Below the pieces are notes generated by a model that saw nothing but the letters and a program-made list of their open reading frames with translations, had not been told where the DNA came from and made no database searches. Positions 33,621-42,034 of a stretch of DNA of 64,000 nt are shown here, piece by piece. Made by a program: the position numbers and the translations under genes. Within the stretch, counting starts at the first letter, position 1; each line of letters starts with the position of its first letter. The stretch is from an uncultured Lachnospiraceae bacterium. Its GTDB lineage: Bacteria; Bacillota; Clostridia; Lachnospirales; Lachnospiraceae. Where the stretch lies: contig CAJTMB010000008.1 in the NCBI GenBank assembly GCA_910577105.1, positions 50,734 through 114,733 of the forward strand, read 5' to 3'.

Positions 33621-34448
33621 ATGGAGGCGTATACGGATTTTGCATATGTTTATGACACTTTCATGGATGATACTCCATATGCGGAATGGTGTGAATTTAT
33701 AAAAAAGATGATTATGGAACACGGGATTTCCCGGCCGGTGCGCACAGAGGATGTGCTGGATTCGGAGAAAAACCTGGTGCTGGATTTGGGGTGCGGTACG
33801 GGAACCCTTACGGAACTGATGGCGGATGCGGGATTTGACATGATTGGCATCGACAACTCAACGGACATGCTGGAACTTGCCATAGAGAAAAGACAGCAGT
33901 CCGGGCATGACATCCTGTATTTATTGCAGGATATGCGTGAATTTGAACTTTACAGCACGGTGGGTACCGTTATCAGCGTCTGTGATTCCCTGAATTATAT
34001 GCTCTCTGAAGAAGATATGCTGCAGGTATTTAAATTGGTAAACAATTACCTGTTTCCCGGAGGTATTTTCCTGTTTGACTTCAATACCGTGTATAAATAT
34101 GCCGAAGTGATTGGAGATGCCACGATAGCGGAAAACAGGGAGGAGTGCAGTTTTATCTGGGAAAATTACTACCATCCCGATGAGGAAATCAACGAGTATG
34201 AGGTAACCGTATTTGTCCGGGAGGGTTTTTTGGAGGATGCCGGCAAAAGTCAGGATGAAAATAAGGACTGCTACCGCAAATTTTCAGAAACCCATTTTCA
34301 GAGGGGATATACCGTGGAGCAGGTGGTAAGACTTTTGGAAACGGCAGGCCTGCGGGCGGAATGCATTCTGGATGCGGACAACCGTGGGAAAGTATCTGCC
34401 GAAAGCGAGAGGGTTTTTGTTATGGCGAGGAAAGAAAGGAAATTATGA
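33621..34448 (+). CDS. Class I SAM-dependent methyltransferase
   Basis: The 275-residue protein starts MEAYTDFAYVYDTFMDD and has the SAM-binding motif I LVLDLGCGTGTLTE, acidic motif II GIDNSTDML, motif III LLQDMREFEL and motif IV SVCDSLNYML. FPGGIFLFDFNT follows as the post-motif strand. The substrate is unknown. I chose ATG 33621 behind GGAGGAGGG; an in-frame ATG at 33609 would add four residues and the frame extends into the repeat region, which is not coding. Its stop overlaps the start of hslO (ATGA), so the two are coupled, and nadE and rpiA follow closely. Confidence 0.88.
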   Translation: MEAYTDFAYVYDTFMDDTPYAEWCEFIKKMIMEHGISRPVRTEDVLDSEKNLVLDLGCGTGTLTELMADAGFDMIGIDNSTDMLELAIEKRQQSGHDILYLLQDMREFELYSTVGTVISVCDSLNYMLSEEDMLQVFKLVNNYLFPGGIFLFDFNTVYKYAEVIGDATIAENREECSFIWENYYHPDEEINEYEVTVFVREGFLEDAGKSQDENKDCYRKFSETHFQRGYTVEQVVRLLETAGLRAECILDADNRGKVSAESERVFVMARKERKL

Positions 34449-35323
34449 CGGATTATTTGGTGAGGGCCACTGCGGCAGGGGCACAGATACGCGCCTTTGC
34501 CTGCACGACAAGGCAGGTTGTGGAAACGGCAAGAAAATTGCATAATACCAGTCCGGTGGTGACGGCAGCCCTTGGCAGGCTGCTTACCGCCGGATGTATG
34601 ATGGGCAGTATGATGAAGGATGAAAGGGACATTTTGACATTACAGGTAAGTGCGGACGGTCCCATGAAAGGGATGACGGTTACGGCGGATGCAACAGGAT
34701 GCGTCAAAGGTTATGCCAACTGCCCTGATGTCATCCTTCCCGCGAATACGGCAGGCAAACTGGATGTTGCCGGCGCTGTGGGCCATGGAATCTTAAGCGT
34801 GGTAAAAGACATGGGATTAAAAGAGCCTTATGTGGGGCAGACTACCCTGCAAACAGGTGAAATTGCCGAGGACCTGACATATTACTTTGCAACCTCCGAA
34901 CAGGTGCCTTCTTCCGTGGGACTGGGTGTTTTAATGGAAAGGGACAATACCGTAAAGCAGGCAGGTGGATTTGTGATACAGCTGATGCCGTTTGCTGAGG
35001 AGCAGGTAATAGACAGGCTGGAAGAAAACCTGAAACGGGTGACTTCCGTCACAGCGCTTTTAGATACCGGAAATACACCGGAGCAGATGCTGTCTTTGCT
35101 GCTTGACGGATTGGAAGCAGAATTTACGGAAAAAGCGCCTGTGCGGTTTGCCTGTAACTGTAGCAAAAGCCGGGTGGAAAAGGCATTAATCAGTCTGGGA
35201 AAAGCGGAATTACAGGATATGATAGAGGAAGGCAAGGATATAGAAGTAAACTGCCATTTCTGTAATAAAAATTATGTATTTTCCGTGGATGAACTGGAGG
35301 CCATGAAGAGGAGAGAAGGTTGA
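34445..35323 (+). CDS. hslO: Redox-regulated chaperone Hsp33
   Basis: The 292-residue protein begins MTDYLVRATAAGAQIRAF, the Hsp33 start, with RLLTAGCMMGSMMK and GPMKGMTVTADATGCVKGY in the core domain. The C-terminal redox switch has the four zinc cysteines in the order C-N-C and C-H-F-C. Under oxidation the cysteines form disulfides and the protein becomes a holdase for unfolding proteins. Its ATG overlaps the stop of the methyltransferase gene by four bases; the longer open frame upstream is only overlap. nadE starts one base after its stop. Confidence 0.94.
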   Translation: MTDYLVRATAAGAQIRAFACTTRQVVETARKLHNTSPVVTAALGRLLTAGCMMGSMMKDERDILTLQVSADGPMKGMTVTADATGCVKGYANCPDVILPANTAGKLDVAGAVGHGILSVVKDMGLKEPYVGQTTLQTGEIAEDLTYYFATSEQVPSSVGLGVLMERDNTVKQAGGFVIQLMPFAEEQVIDRLEENLKRVTSVTALLDTGNTPEQMLSLLLDGLEAEFTEKAPVRFACNCSKSRVEKALISLGKAELQDMIEEGKDIEVNCHFCNKNYVFSVDELEAMKRREG

Positions 35324-35324
35324 C

Positions 35325-37238
35325 ATGAAGCAGGGATTTGTAAAAGTAGCAGCCATCACGCCTAAGATAAGGGTTGCCGACCCGCAGTACAATGCGGCAC
35401 AGATTAAAATACGGCTTGCAGAGGCCTATGAAAAAAGAGCGAAGGTAATCGTGTTTCCGGAGTTATGCCTGACGGGATATACCTGTAACGACCTTTTTTT
35501 TCAGGAGGTTCTGGTGAAAGAGGCGGAAAAACAGCTGATGGAATTGGCGGTTTTTACACAGGGACATGACAGTCTGGTCTTTGTGGGGCTGCCATTTGAG
35601 AAGGAAGGTAAACTATACAATGTGGCTGCTGTTTTGCAGGATGGCATGATTCTGGGAATGGTGCCGAAGATGCATATTCCCAACCATGCGGAATTTTACG
35701 AGGGCAGATATTTTGCGCCGGGGGAGGAAGCGGTTTCCACGGTATTTATCGGGGAGGAAGAAGTTCCCTTTGGGTGTAATCTGCTGTTTGAAACGGATGC
35801 CGTAAAAGGATTTGTGGTGGCATGTGAACTCTGTGAAGATTTATGGGTGGCAAATCCGCCCTGCACCGGCCATGCGCTTGCAGGCGCAACGCTTTTGGTG
35901 AACCTCTCGGCTTCCAACGAAACAACCGGCAAGGATGAGTACCGTGAGATGCTGGTAAAGTCAGCCAGTGCAAGGCTTGTGGCAGGATATATTTATGCAG
36001 GTGCGGGAGAAGGAGAGTCTACACAGGACCTGGTATTTGGCGGTCACAATATCATAGCGGAAAACGGCACGGTGCTGACCCAGGCAAAGAGATTTACCTG
36101 TGAAAGCATCTATGCCGATGTGGATATTCACCGGCTCTGCACGGAGCGCAGGAGGATGACAACGTTTGTTTTTGACAGCCGGAAAGAATATCTGGTAGTC
36201 CCATTTGCGATGGCATGTGAAGAGACACAGCTGGAAAGGACTTTTCCCGGTATGCCCTTTGTACCTTCCGGGCAGACGGAAAGGGAGAAACGCTGCGATG
36301 AGATTCTTTCCATTCAGTCATACGGTCTGAAGAAAAGGTATGAGCATACCGGCTGTACCAAAGCAGTGATTGGTGTATCGGGAGGCCTTGATTCCACGCT
36401 TGCGCTTCTGGTGACCGTACGCGCCTTTGATATGCTTTTGATACCTCGTGAGAATATTCTGGCAATTACCATGCCGTGTTTCGGCACCACGGACAGAACC
36501 TATGACAATGCGTGCAGGCTGGCAAAGGCCCTGCATACCACATTGAAGGAAATCAATATCAGGGATGCCGTGACGGTACACTTTAAGGATATCGGGCAAT
36601 CTCCGGACAACCATGATGTTACGTACGAAAACGGACAGGCAAGGGAGCGCACGCAGATTTTGATGGATATTGCCAACAAAGAGGGCGCTTTGGTGATTGG
36701 TACCGGCGATATGTCGGAGCTGGCGCTAGGTTTTGCCACTTACAACGGGGACCATATGTCCATGTACGGGGTAAATGCGGGAGTTCCCAAAACCCTGGTG
36801 CGCCATCTGGTCCGTTATTATGCGGATACCTGCGGAGACAGGGATTTGGAAGAAGTGCTGCTTGATGTGCTGGACACGCCGGTCAGCCCGGAACTTCTGC
36901 CGCCTGTGGACGGCGTGATTTCGCAGAAAACAGAAGAACTGGTGGGTCCGTATGAACTGCACGATTTCTTTCTGTACTATATGCTGCGGTGCGGTTTTGA
37001 ACCGGCAAAGGTATACCGTATAGCAAAGCTTTCTTTCCAGGGGTTATATACCGACGATATTATTTTAAAATGGCTGAAAACCTTTTACAGGAGGTTTTTC
37101 AGTCAGCAGTTTAAACGTTCCTGCGTGCCGGACGGACCGAAAGTGGGAAGCGTGGCGCTTTCCCCGAGGGGGGACTTGCGTATGCCTTCGGATGCCAGCG
37201 CGGCGCTGTGGCTGAAGCAGCTGGAAGAACTGGCGTGA
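35325..37238 (+). CDS. nadE: NAD(+) synthase, glutamine-hydrolysing
   Basis: The 637-residue enzyme has an N-terminal nitrilase-type glutaminase (about 1-280: FPELCLTGYTC with the base Glu, VPKMHIPN with the Lys, ACELCEDLW with the nucleophile Cys) and a C-terminal NAD synthase domain with the ATP-pyrophosphatase loop GVSGGLDSTLALL and TGDMSELALGF. It amidates deamido-NAD with ammonia channelled from glutamine. GAGAGAAGG precedes the start, in the operon methyltransferase-hslO-nadE-rpiA. Confidence 0.95.
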   Translation: MKQGFVKVAAITPKIRVADPQYNAAQIKIRLAEAYEKRAKVIVFPELCLTGYTCNDLFFQEVLVKEAEKQLMELAVFTQGHDSLVFVGLPFEKEGKLYNVAAVLQDGMILGMVPKMHIPNHAEFYEGRYFAPGEEAVSTVFIGEEEVPFGCNLLFETDAVKGFVVACELCEDLWVANPPCTGHALAGATLLVNLSASNETTGKDEYREMLVKSASARLVAGYIYAGAGEGESTQDLVFGGHNIIAENGTVLTQAKRFTCESIYADVDIHRLCTERRRMTTFVFDSRKEYLVVPFAMACEETQLERTFPGMPFVPSGQTEREKRCDEILSIQSYGLKKRYEHTGCTKAVIGVSGGLDSTLALLVTVRAFDMLLIPRENILAITMPCFGTTDRTYDNACRLAKALHTTLKEINIRDAVTVHFKDIGQSPDNHDVTYENGQARERTQILMDIANKEGALVIGTGDMSELALGFATYNGDHMSMYGVNAGVPKTLVRHLVRYYADTCGDRDLEEVLLDVLDTPVSPELLPPVDGVISQKTEELVGPYELHDFFLYYMLRCGFEPAKVYRIAKLSFQGLYTDDIILKWLKTFYRRFFSQQFKRSCVPDGPKVGSVALSPRGDLRMPSDASAALWLKQLEELA

Positions 37239-37281
37239 GAAGTGGTTGTTTGAATTACAAGAGAAAGGGTGGAAGGATAAA

Positions 37282-37983
37282 ATGAAATGGAATGAGGAAT
37301 ATTTTCAGATTGAATGGTCCCAGAAGATATCAAACTATGAAGAAAAACTAGCAGCCGCCAAAAAACTTGCATCTTTTGCAAAGGAAGGTGATGTTATCGG
37401 GTTTGGCTCAGGCTCTACTTCTTTTCTTGCAGTGCAGGAAATCGGAAAGAGGGTGAAGGACGAAGACCTGCATGTCACTGCCATTCCGACTTCCAATGAA
37501 ATCAGGCTGGTGTGTACTTCGCTTGGCATCCCGGTTGCCACTCTGGATGACGCAAGACCGGATTGGGGATTTGACGGGGCGGACGAGGTCACTCCCGAGG
37601 GGTGGTTAAACAAAGGACGCGGGGGCGCCATGTTTAATGAAAAACTGATTATGTCCAATTCCCCTAAGACTTATATCCTTGTGGATAAGAGCAAATTTGT
37701 GACGAAGCTGTGCGAAAACTTTCCTGTCCCTGTGGAGTGTGTTCCGGCAGCCTACAAATCAGTTACAACAAGGCTTTATGAACTGGGCGCAACGGATGTG
37801 CACCTTCGCCTTGCCGGGAAATCAAAGGACGGTCCCGTCATTACGGAGAACGGGAATTACATCCTTGACGCGGTATTTGCAGATGCCGACAGTTCATTGG
37901 AGTCTGCAATCGGGCAGATTGTCGGGGTACTGGAATCAGGATTGTTTATCGGGTATCCTACAGAAATATTGAGTTGTTCTTAA
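37282..37983 (+). CDS. rpiA: Ribose-5-phosphate isomerase A
   Basis: The 233-residue protein has the RpiA signatures: GFGSGSTSFLAV (phosphate loop, usually GxGTGST), IPTSNEI, WGFDGADEVTPEG with the catalytic-site aspartates, and KGRGGAMFNEKL with the active-site Lys/Glu. It interconverts ribose- and ribulose-5-phosphate. The start ATG 37282 has GGAAGGA 4 bases upstream; a TTG/GTG start earlier would add 12 residues. It is the last gene of the operon and ends in a strong terminator. Confidence 0.88.
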   Translation: MKWNEEYFQIEWSQKISNYEEKLAAAKKLASFAKEGDVIGFGSGSTSFLAVQEIGKRVKDEDLHVTAIPTSNEIRLVCTSLGIPVATLDDARPDWGFDGADEVTPEGWLNKGRGGAMFNEKLIMSNSPKTYILVDKSKFVTKLCENFPVPVECVPAAYKSVTTRLYELGATDVHLRLAGKSKDGPVITENGNYILDAVFADADSSLESAIGQIVGVLESGLFIGYPTEILSCS

Positions 37984-37991
37984 ATCATCAT

Positions 37992-38032
37992 AAAAGGGTG
38001 TCCCCAAAGCATAAACCTGGGGACACCCTTTT
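37992..38032 (+). terminator. Rho-independent terminator after rpiA
   Basis: AAAAGGGTGTCCCC pairs perfectly with GGGGACACCCTTTT around a 13-base loop. The A-run also lets it work for the opposite-strand gene. Confidence 0.92.
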
Positions 38033-38058
38033 GAACTGTAACATCGTTAAGACAAAAA

Positions 38059-38565
38059 TTATCTGCTGTTGCCTGACGAAACAGAGTTGCCGCGGGCTTT
38101 ATCCAGCGAAGTGCGGACAGCCTCAAGAAGTACCAGGGAAGTATATTTGTTTTCATCCGAATAAGTAATGTCATCCAAAGACTGTTTTTCATATATCTGT
38201 TCAGCCAGTGAATCCAAAGCAGGCTGAATTAGGGGATACATGGTGGTGACAGCCTCATCCAGATTGACAAGCCTGACAGAACTGATGTAGTCTGCATCCA
38301 CAATCACTTCCACATCAATGCTATGGTCGCTTAAAAACAAAGTGGTGGTGTAAACACCGGGTATGTAAGAGGTTGTGACTGCCTTTGTTTCGGAGTCTGC
38401 TTCTGTTTCGGTCTTATTATCTGTTTTTGGTTCTTTGTCTTTCTTATCATCAGGAAGGAACATAATAATCAGCAGGACAATGAATATAATACCCAACACG
38501 GCAAAAATTCCCGTATAGATTAATTCCTTCATATGAAGTACTACGATTTTTGTTTTAGAGCTCAT
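38059..38565 (-). CDS. Membrane-anchored protein with FMN-binding-like extracellular domain
   Basis: The 168-residue protein has one N-terminal membrane helix (about 15-36), an acidic/Thr-rich spacer (about 38-65) and a small extracellular domain beginning SYIPGVYTTTLFLSDHSID. That domain resembles the FMN-binding fold (an Y-x-P-G-x-Y-x-x start then alternating strands), but no Thr flavinylation motif (D/S-G-A-T-S/T) is seen. A similar protein is widespread in Lachnospiraceae, as far as I recall, without known role. GGGA lies 7 bases before ATG 38565; ATG 38532 would start just before the helix but has no ribosome site. Confidence 0.75.
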   Translation of the reverse strand: MSSKTKIVVLHMKELIYTGIFAVLGIIFIVLLIIMFLPDDKKDKEPKTDNKTETEADSETKAVTTSYIPGVYTTTLFLSDHSIDVEVIVDADYISSVRLVNLDEAVTTMYPLIQPALDSLAEQIYEKQSLDDITYSDENKYTSLVLLEAVRTSLDKARGNSVSSGNSR

Positions 38566-38663
38566 AGGATATTCCCTGCATTATTCTTTTATACACAATA
38601 TGCGGAAGAGGAGGGGTTTAGCACAGTTTTCTCGTATTTTGCATGACGGTGGCGGAGTGGGAC

Positions 38664-38802
38664 GCTTAAACCGTGCTGATATGCCGGCGTCGCCACGCTC
38701 TCGCTCTGTGAAAAACGTAGCAGGCGCTAAGTTCGTGAAAAACCTCACTAAGCGCTGACGTTTTTCAAAGGGCTCCTTACGGCATATCAGCACGGTTTAA
38801 GC
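38664..38802. repeat. Palindromic intergenic element of a second type (D)
   Basis: Perfect 23-base arms (38664-38686 and 38780-38802) enclose a core with GTGAAAAACGT facing ACGTTTTTCA and GCGCT facing AGCGC. Pairing resumes outside the arms (GGCGGA with TCCGCC). The overall plan matches elements A-C (variable arms, inner A-run stem, inner hairpin), but the sequence is different. No gene is seen in 38566-39155. Confidence 0.78.
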
Positions 38803-38839
38803 TGTATACGTCCGCCGGTACAAATATACGAGCACAGAA

Positions 38840-39030
38840 TTCAGTTTCCGCATTTTGCATTGCGGCAGCCCGGCGTGCATTTGATTCCATAAAGGACCGT
38901 GTAAAAACGCTGGTACTTGGGTACCGTACTTTGGTATCCTATGTACCACTGCGTTTTTACCCGAGCGGGAGCGTGTCCTGTTGGAACAAATGCACGCCGG
39001 GCTGCCGCAATGCAAAATGCGGAAACTGAA
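38840..39030. repeat. Palindromic intergenic element, copy C (191 bp)
   Basis: Perfect 44-base arms (38840-38883 and 38987-39030) surround the same core as copies A and B, with a perfect GTAAAAACGC/GCGTTTTTAC stem and a GGTAC..GGTACC hairpin facing GGTATCC..GTACC. It ends 12 bases before the glnA promoter. ACAGAATT occurs at both edges (38834-38841 and 39032-39039), possibly an insertion-site duplication. Confidence 0.87.
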
Positions 39031-39042
39031 GACAGAATTTTA

Positions 39043-39072
39043 TTGACAAGGGGCGGTTCTGGTTGGTATTAT
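39043..39072 (+). promoter_or_regulatory. glnA promoter
   Basis: Perfect TTGACA (39043-39048), 18-base spacer and TATTAT (39067-39072). Predicted transcription start is about 39079, immediately before the leader hairpin. Confidence 0.75.
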
Positions 39073-39082
39073 GGAACGGAAC

Positions 39083-39115
39083 AAGGGCGTTCTTAGGGAT
39101 AAGAGCGCCTTTTTT
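39083..39115 (+). terminator. glnA leader terminator with ANTAR-type hexaloop
   Basis: GGCGTTCTT (39086-39094) pairs over nine positions (one G-U) with AAGAGCGCC (39101-39109) and closes a six-base loop, AGGGAT, followed by six T. The loop has A at position 1 and G at position 4, the rule described for RNA hairpins bound by ANTAR proteins. It lies between promoter and glnA, so it should end transcription unless antagonised. Confidence 0.72.
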
Positions 39116-39155
39116 GGTAACTGCATGACAACGGCAAGGGAAAGGATGGAGAGTC

Positions 39156-40487
39156 ATGAAGCATTATACGAGGGAAGACATCATCAAATTGGCAAGGGAA
39201 GAGGATGTGGAGTTTATCCGCCTCCAGTTTACGGACATTTTCGGTAATCTGAAGAATCTGGCCGTAACGGTGAGCCAGTTGGAGAAGGCGTTGGACAATA
39301 AATGTAAGTTTGACGGTTCCTCCATTGAGGGATTTGCGGGTATTGAGGATTCGGATATGTGCCTGTACCCGGATTATTCCACGCTGGAGGTTTTTCCCTG
39401 GAGACCCCAGCAGGGAAAAGTTGCAAGGATGATTTGCGATGTATACAGACCGTGTGGGGAGCCTTTTGAGGGAGACCCCAGATATGTGCTGAAAAGGGCG
39501 GTAAAGGCGGCAAAGGATATGGGTTATACCTTTAATGTCGGCCCGGAGTGTGAATTTTTCCTTTTCCAGACAGACGAAAATGCACTGCCTACTACCATTA
39601 CCTACGAACAGGCGGGATATTTTGACATGGCGCCCATTGATTTTGGCGAAAATGCCAGACGCGATATGATAATGACGCTGGAAGAAATGGGATTTGAAAT
39701 AGAAGCTTCCCACCATGAAGGGGCGCCTGCCCAGCATGAGATTGATTTTAAATATGATGAAGCGCTGGCGACGGCGGACAATATCATGACCTTTAAACTT
39801 GCGGTAAAAACCATTGCAAGAAGGCACGGACTGCACGCCACTTTTATGCCGAAGCCGAAACAGGGTGTAAACGGTTCCGGTATGCATATTAATATGTCCC
39901 TTTTTCGGGACGGTAAAAATGTTTTTTGTGATGAAAACGACGAGAACGGACTAAGCCGTGAGGCATACTGGTTTATCGGGGGGCTTATGAAGCATGTAAA
40001 GGGAATGGCGGCAGTTACAAATCCTCTTGTAAATTCTTATAAGCGTCTGGTGCCGGGATTTGAAGCGCCGTTATATGTGGCATGGAGCAGGAAAAACAGA
40101 AGTCCTCTTATCCGGGTTCCCGTATCATTCGGGGAGGATGCCCGCATTGAGCTGCGAAGCCCTGACCCGTCTGCCAATCCTTACCTGACTCTGGCACTCT
40201 GCCTGATGGCAGGACTGGATGGCATTCAAAATATGATTGAACCGCTTGCCGGCATAGAACAAAATATTTCTGACATGAGCGAAGAAAAAAGGCGGGAACT
40301 CGGCATAGGCGCCCTGCCCGGCACGCTGATTGAGGCGGTGGAGGAGATGGAAAAGGATGATTTTGTGCAGAAGGTGCTGGGAAAGTATGTATCTGCGCGC
40401 TATATTGCGGCGAAAAAAGCAGAATGGCACAGATACCGTATGCAGGTAACGGATTGGGAAATTAACGAGTACTTATATAAATTTTAG
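39156..40487 (+). CDS. glnA: Glutamine synthetase, type I
   Basis: The 443-residue enzyme makes glutamine from glutamate, ammonia and ATP. Landmarks: FDGSSIEGFAGIEDSDMCLYPD, here split around the metal-site region, VGPECEFFLF with metal Glu residues, GAPAQHEID, NGSGMHIN, the ATP loop FMPKPKQGVNGSGMH, and RSPDPSANPYL. The length fits the GSI-alpha form used by Firmicutes; no NLYDLP adenylylation tyrosine is apparent, as expected for that form. GGATGGAG precedes the start. The leader hairpin and the ANTAR gene 43 bases downstream point to control by antitermination in response to nitrogen. Confidence 0.96.
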   Translation: MKHYTREDIIKLAREEDVEFIRLQFTDIFGNLKNLAVTVSQLEKALDNKCKFDGSSIEGFAGIEDSDMCLYPDYSTLEVFPWRPQQGKVARMICDVYRPCGEPFEGDPRYVLKRAVKAAKDMGYTFNVGPECEFFLFQTDENALPTTITYEQAGYFDMAPIDFGENARRDMIMTLEEMGFEIEASHHEGAPAQHEIDFKYDEALATADNIMTFKLAVKTIARRHGLHATFMPKPKQGVNGSGMHINMSLFRDGKNVFCDENDENGLSREAYWFIGGLMKHVKGMAAVTNPLVNSYKRLVPGFEAPLYVAWSRKNRSPLIRVPVSFGEDARIELRSPDPSANPYLTLALCLMAGLDGIQNMIEPLAGIEQNISDMSEEKRRELGIGALPGTLIEAVEEMEKDDFVQKVLGKYVSARYIAAKKAEWHRYRMQVTDWEINEYLYKF

Positions 40488-40530
40488 CGGCATTTCCTTC
40501 AGTATCAGAATGCATAAAGGAGGTGGCTGC

Positions 40531-41082
40531 ATGATTAACATTATCGTCGTTTTTCCTAAACCGGAAAATGCAAAGAGCATCAAAAGCCTGCTGGTCAGAA
40601 ACGGTTTTCATGTGGCCGGGGTATGCACGACGGGTCTTTCGGCGGTCAGCCAGGCAGACGGATTAATGGATGGTATTGTTGTCTGCGGCTATAAATTGGC
40701 CGATATGCTGTATTCACAGTTGCGGGAACTTTTGCCGAAAGGTTTTGAGATGCTTCTGATGGCACAGGGACAGTATCTCAATGAATGTCTGGGAAATGAT
40801 ATTATCTGTCTGCAAATGCCGGTAAAGGCAGTGGAACTTATCAGCACAGTCAGAATGATGACGGAAAACATGGAGCGAAGCCGCCGAAAAAGGAAACAGA
40901 TGCCAAAGGAGCGAAGCCGGGAGGACACGGAAGTCATAAAGGATGCCAAGGCGCTTTTGATGGTTCGTAACAATATGACCGAGGAGGAAGCACACCGCTA
41001 TATCCAGAAAAGCAGTATGGATTCCTGTACCGATATGGCCGAGACGGCACAGATGATATTATCCATGATGAATCCGTCTTAA
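40531..41082 (+). CDS. ANTAR-domain RNA-binding response regulator (NitR-like antiterminator)
   Basis: The 183-residue protein has an N-terminal receiver-like domain (about 1-115: INIIVVFPKPENAKSIKSLL, then GIVVCGYKLADML) and a C-terminal three-helix ANTAR domain (about 130-183) with DAKALLMVRNNMTEEEAHRYI and MAETAQMIL. The receiver lacks the usual acidic pocket: the second strand ends V-V-C-G-Y where the phospho-acceptor Asp would be, so it is a pseudo-receiver and signalling is probably not by phosphorylation. ANTAR proteins bind paired hairpins to prevent termination; the matching hairpin is in the glnA leader. AAGGAGG precedes ATG 40531; the longer frame has no better start. Confidence 0.88.
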   Translation: MINIIVVFPKPENAKSIKSLLVRNGFHVAGVCTTGLSAVSQADGLMDGIVVCGYKLADMLYSQLRELLPKGFEMLLMAQGQYLNECLGNDIICLQMPVKAVELISTVRMMTENMERSRRKRKQMPKERSREDTEVIKDAKALLMVRNNMTEEEAHRYIQKSSMDSCTDMAETAQMILSMMNPS

Positions 41083-41183
41083 GTTTCCGCATTTTTTGCA
41101 TAGCAGGCGCTTATAATAGCTATATCACCCGGCATCTTTTGCAGTTATAATGGGAATATCAGGAAGAGAGGGAGGAATCGCTT

Positions 41184-42023
41184 ATGAAGTTTACCAAGAT
41201 GCACGGCTGCGGCAATGATTATATTTATGTGGACGGCAGCAGGGAACACATCAGCACGGAGGATAAGCCGGAAGTAGTAAGGCGGTTGAGTGACAGGCAT
41301 TTCGGCATAGGCGGAGATGGGGTTATTTTTATCAATCCTTCCACAGAAGCGGATTTTGAGATGGAAATGTACAATGCGGACGGCAGCCGCGCCGAGATGT
41401 GCGGCAACGGCATCCGGTGCGTGGCAAAGTATGTATACGACAAGAAACTTACCGAGAAAAAGAAAATCAGTATTATCAGTGCAGGAAAAATAAAGCATTT
41501 ATGTCTTGCCATTCAGGATAAAAAGGTTATACTGGTAAAGGTAAACATGGGAGAGCCGGAGTTTTCTTCAGAAAAGGTTCCGGTACTATCTTCAAAAGAA
41601 CAGGTAATTGACGAGCCCATTACGGTGAGGGGAAAGGAATACCGCATGACTTGCGTTTCCATGGGCAATCCCCATGCGGTGGTTTTTGTGGATGATGTGG
41701 AGAACCTGGAAATTGAAAAGATTGGCCCTTATTTTGAAAACCACGAATGGTTTCCCAAGCGGACGAACACGGAATTTGTGAAGGTGCTGGACAGGAATAC
41801 CGTACAGATGCGGGTATGGGAAAGGGGAACAGGGGAAACCTTAGCCTGCGGAACCGGCGCCTGTGCAACAGTGGCAGCCTGCATCCAAAACGGCCTTACG
41901 GAGGAACAGGTGACGGTAAAGCTGCTTGGCGGAGATTTGGAAATTTTCTGGAACAGGAACGAAAACCATATTTACATGACCGGTCCGGCAAGCCATGTTT
42001 TTGACGGAGAAATTACAATTTAG
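41184..42023 (+). CDS. dapF: Diaminopimelate epimerase
   Basis: The 279-residue enzyme converts LL- to meso-diaminopimelate for lysine and peptidoglycan. The two catalytic cysteines are in MCGNGIRCVAKY and LACGTGACATVAA; GCGNDYIY and GGDGVIFI are also typical. The family start KFTKMHGCGNDY fixes ATG 41184, with GAGGGAGGAA upstream. Two TATAAT boxes lie upstream (41112-41117, 41146-41151), neither with a clear -35. AGTTTCCGCATTTTTTGCAT at 41084-41103 resembles the left end of palindromic element C. Confidence 0.95.
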   Translation: MKFTKMHGCGNDYIYVDGSREHISTEDKPEVVRRLSDRHFGIGGDGVIFINPSTEADFEMEMYNADGSRAEMCGNGIRCVAKYVYDKKLTEKKKISIISAGKIKHLCLAIQDKKVILVKVNMGEPEFSSEKVPVLSSKEQVIDEPITVRGKEYRMTCVSMGNPHAVVFVDDVENLEIEKIGPYFENHEWFPKRTNTEFVKVLDRNTVQMRVWERGTGETLACGTGACATVAACIQNGLTEEQVTVKLLGGDLEIFWNRNENHIYMTGPASHVFDGEITI

Positions 42024-42034
42024 GAGATAACTTC

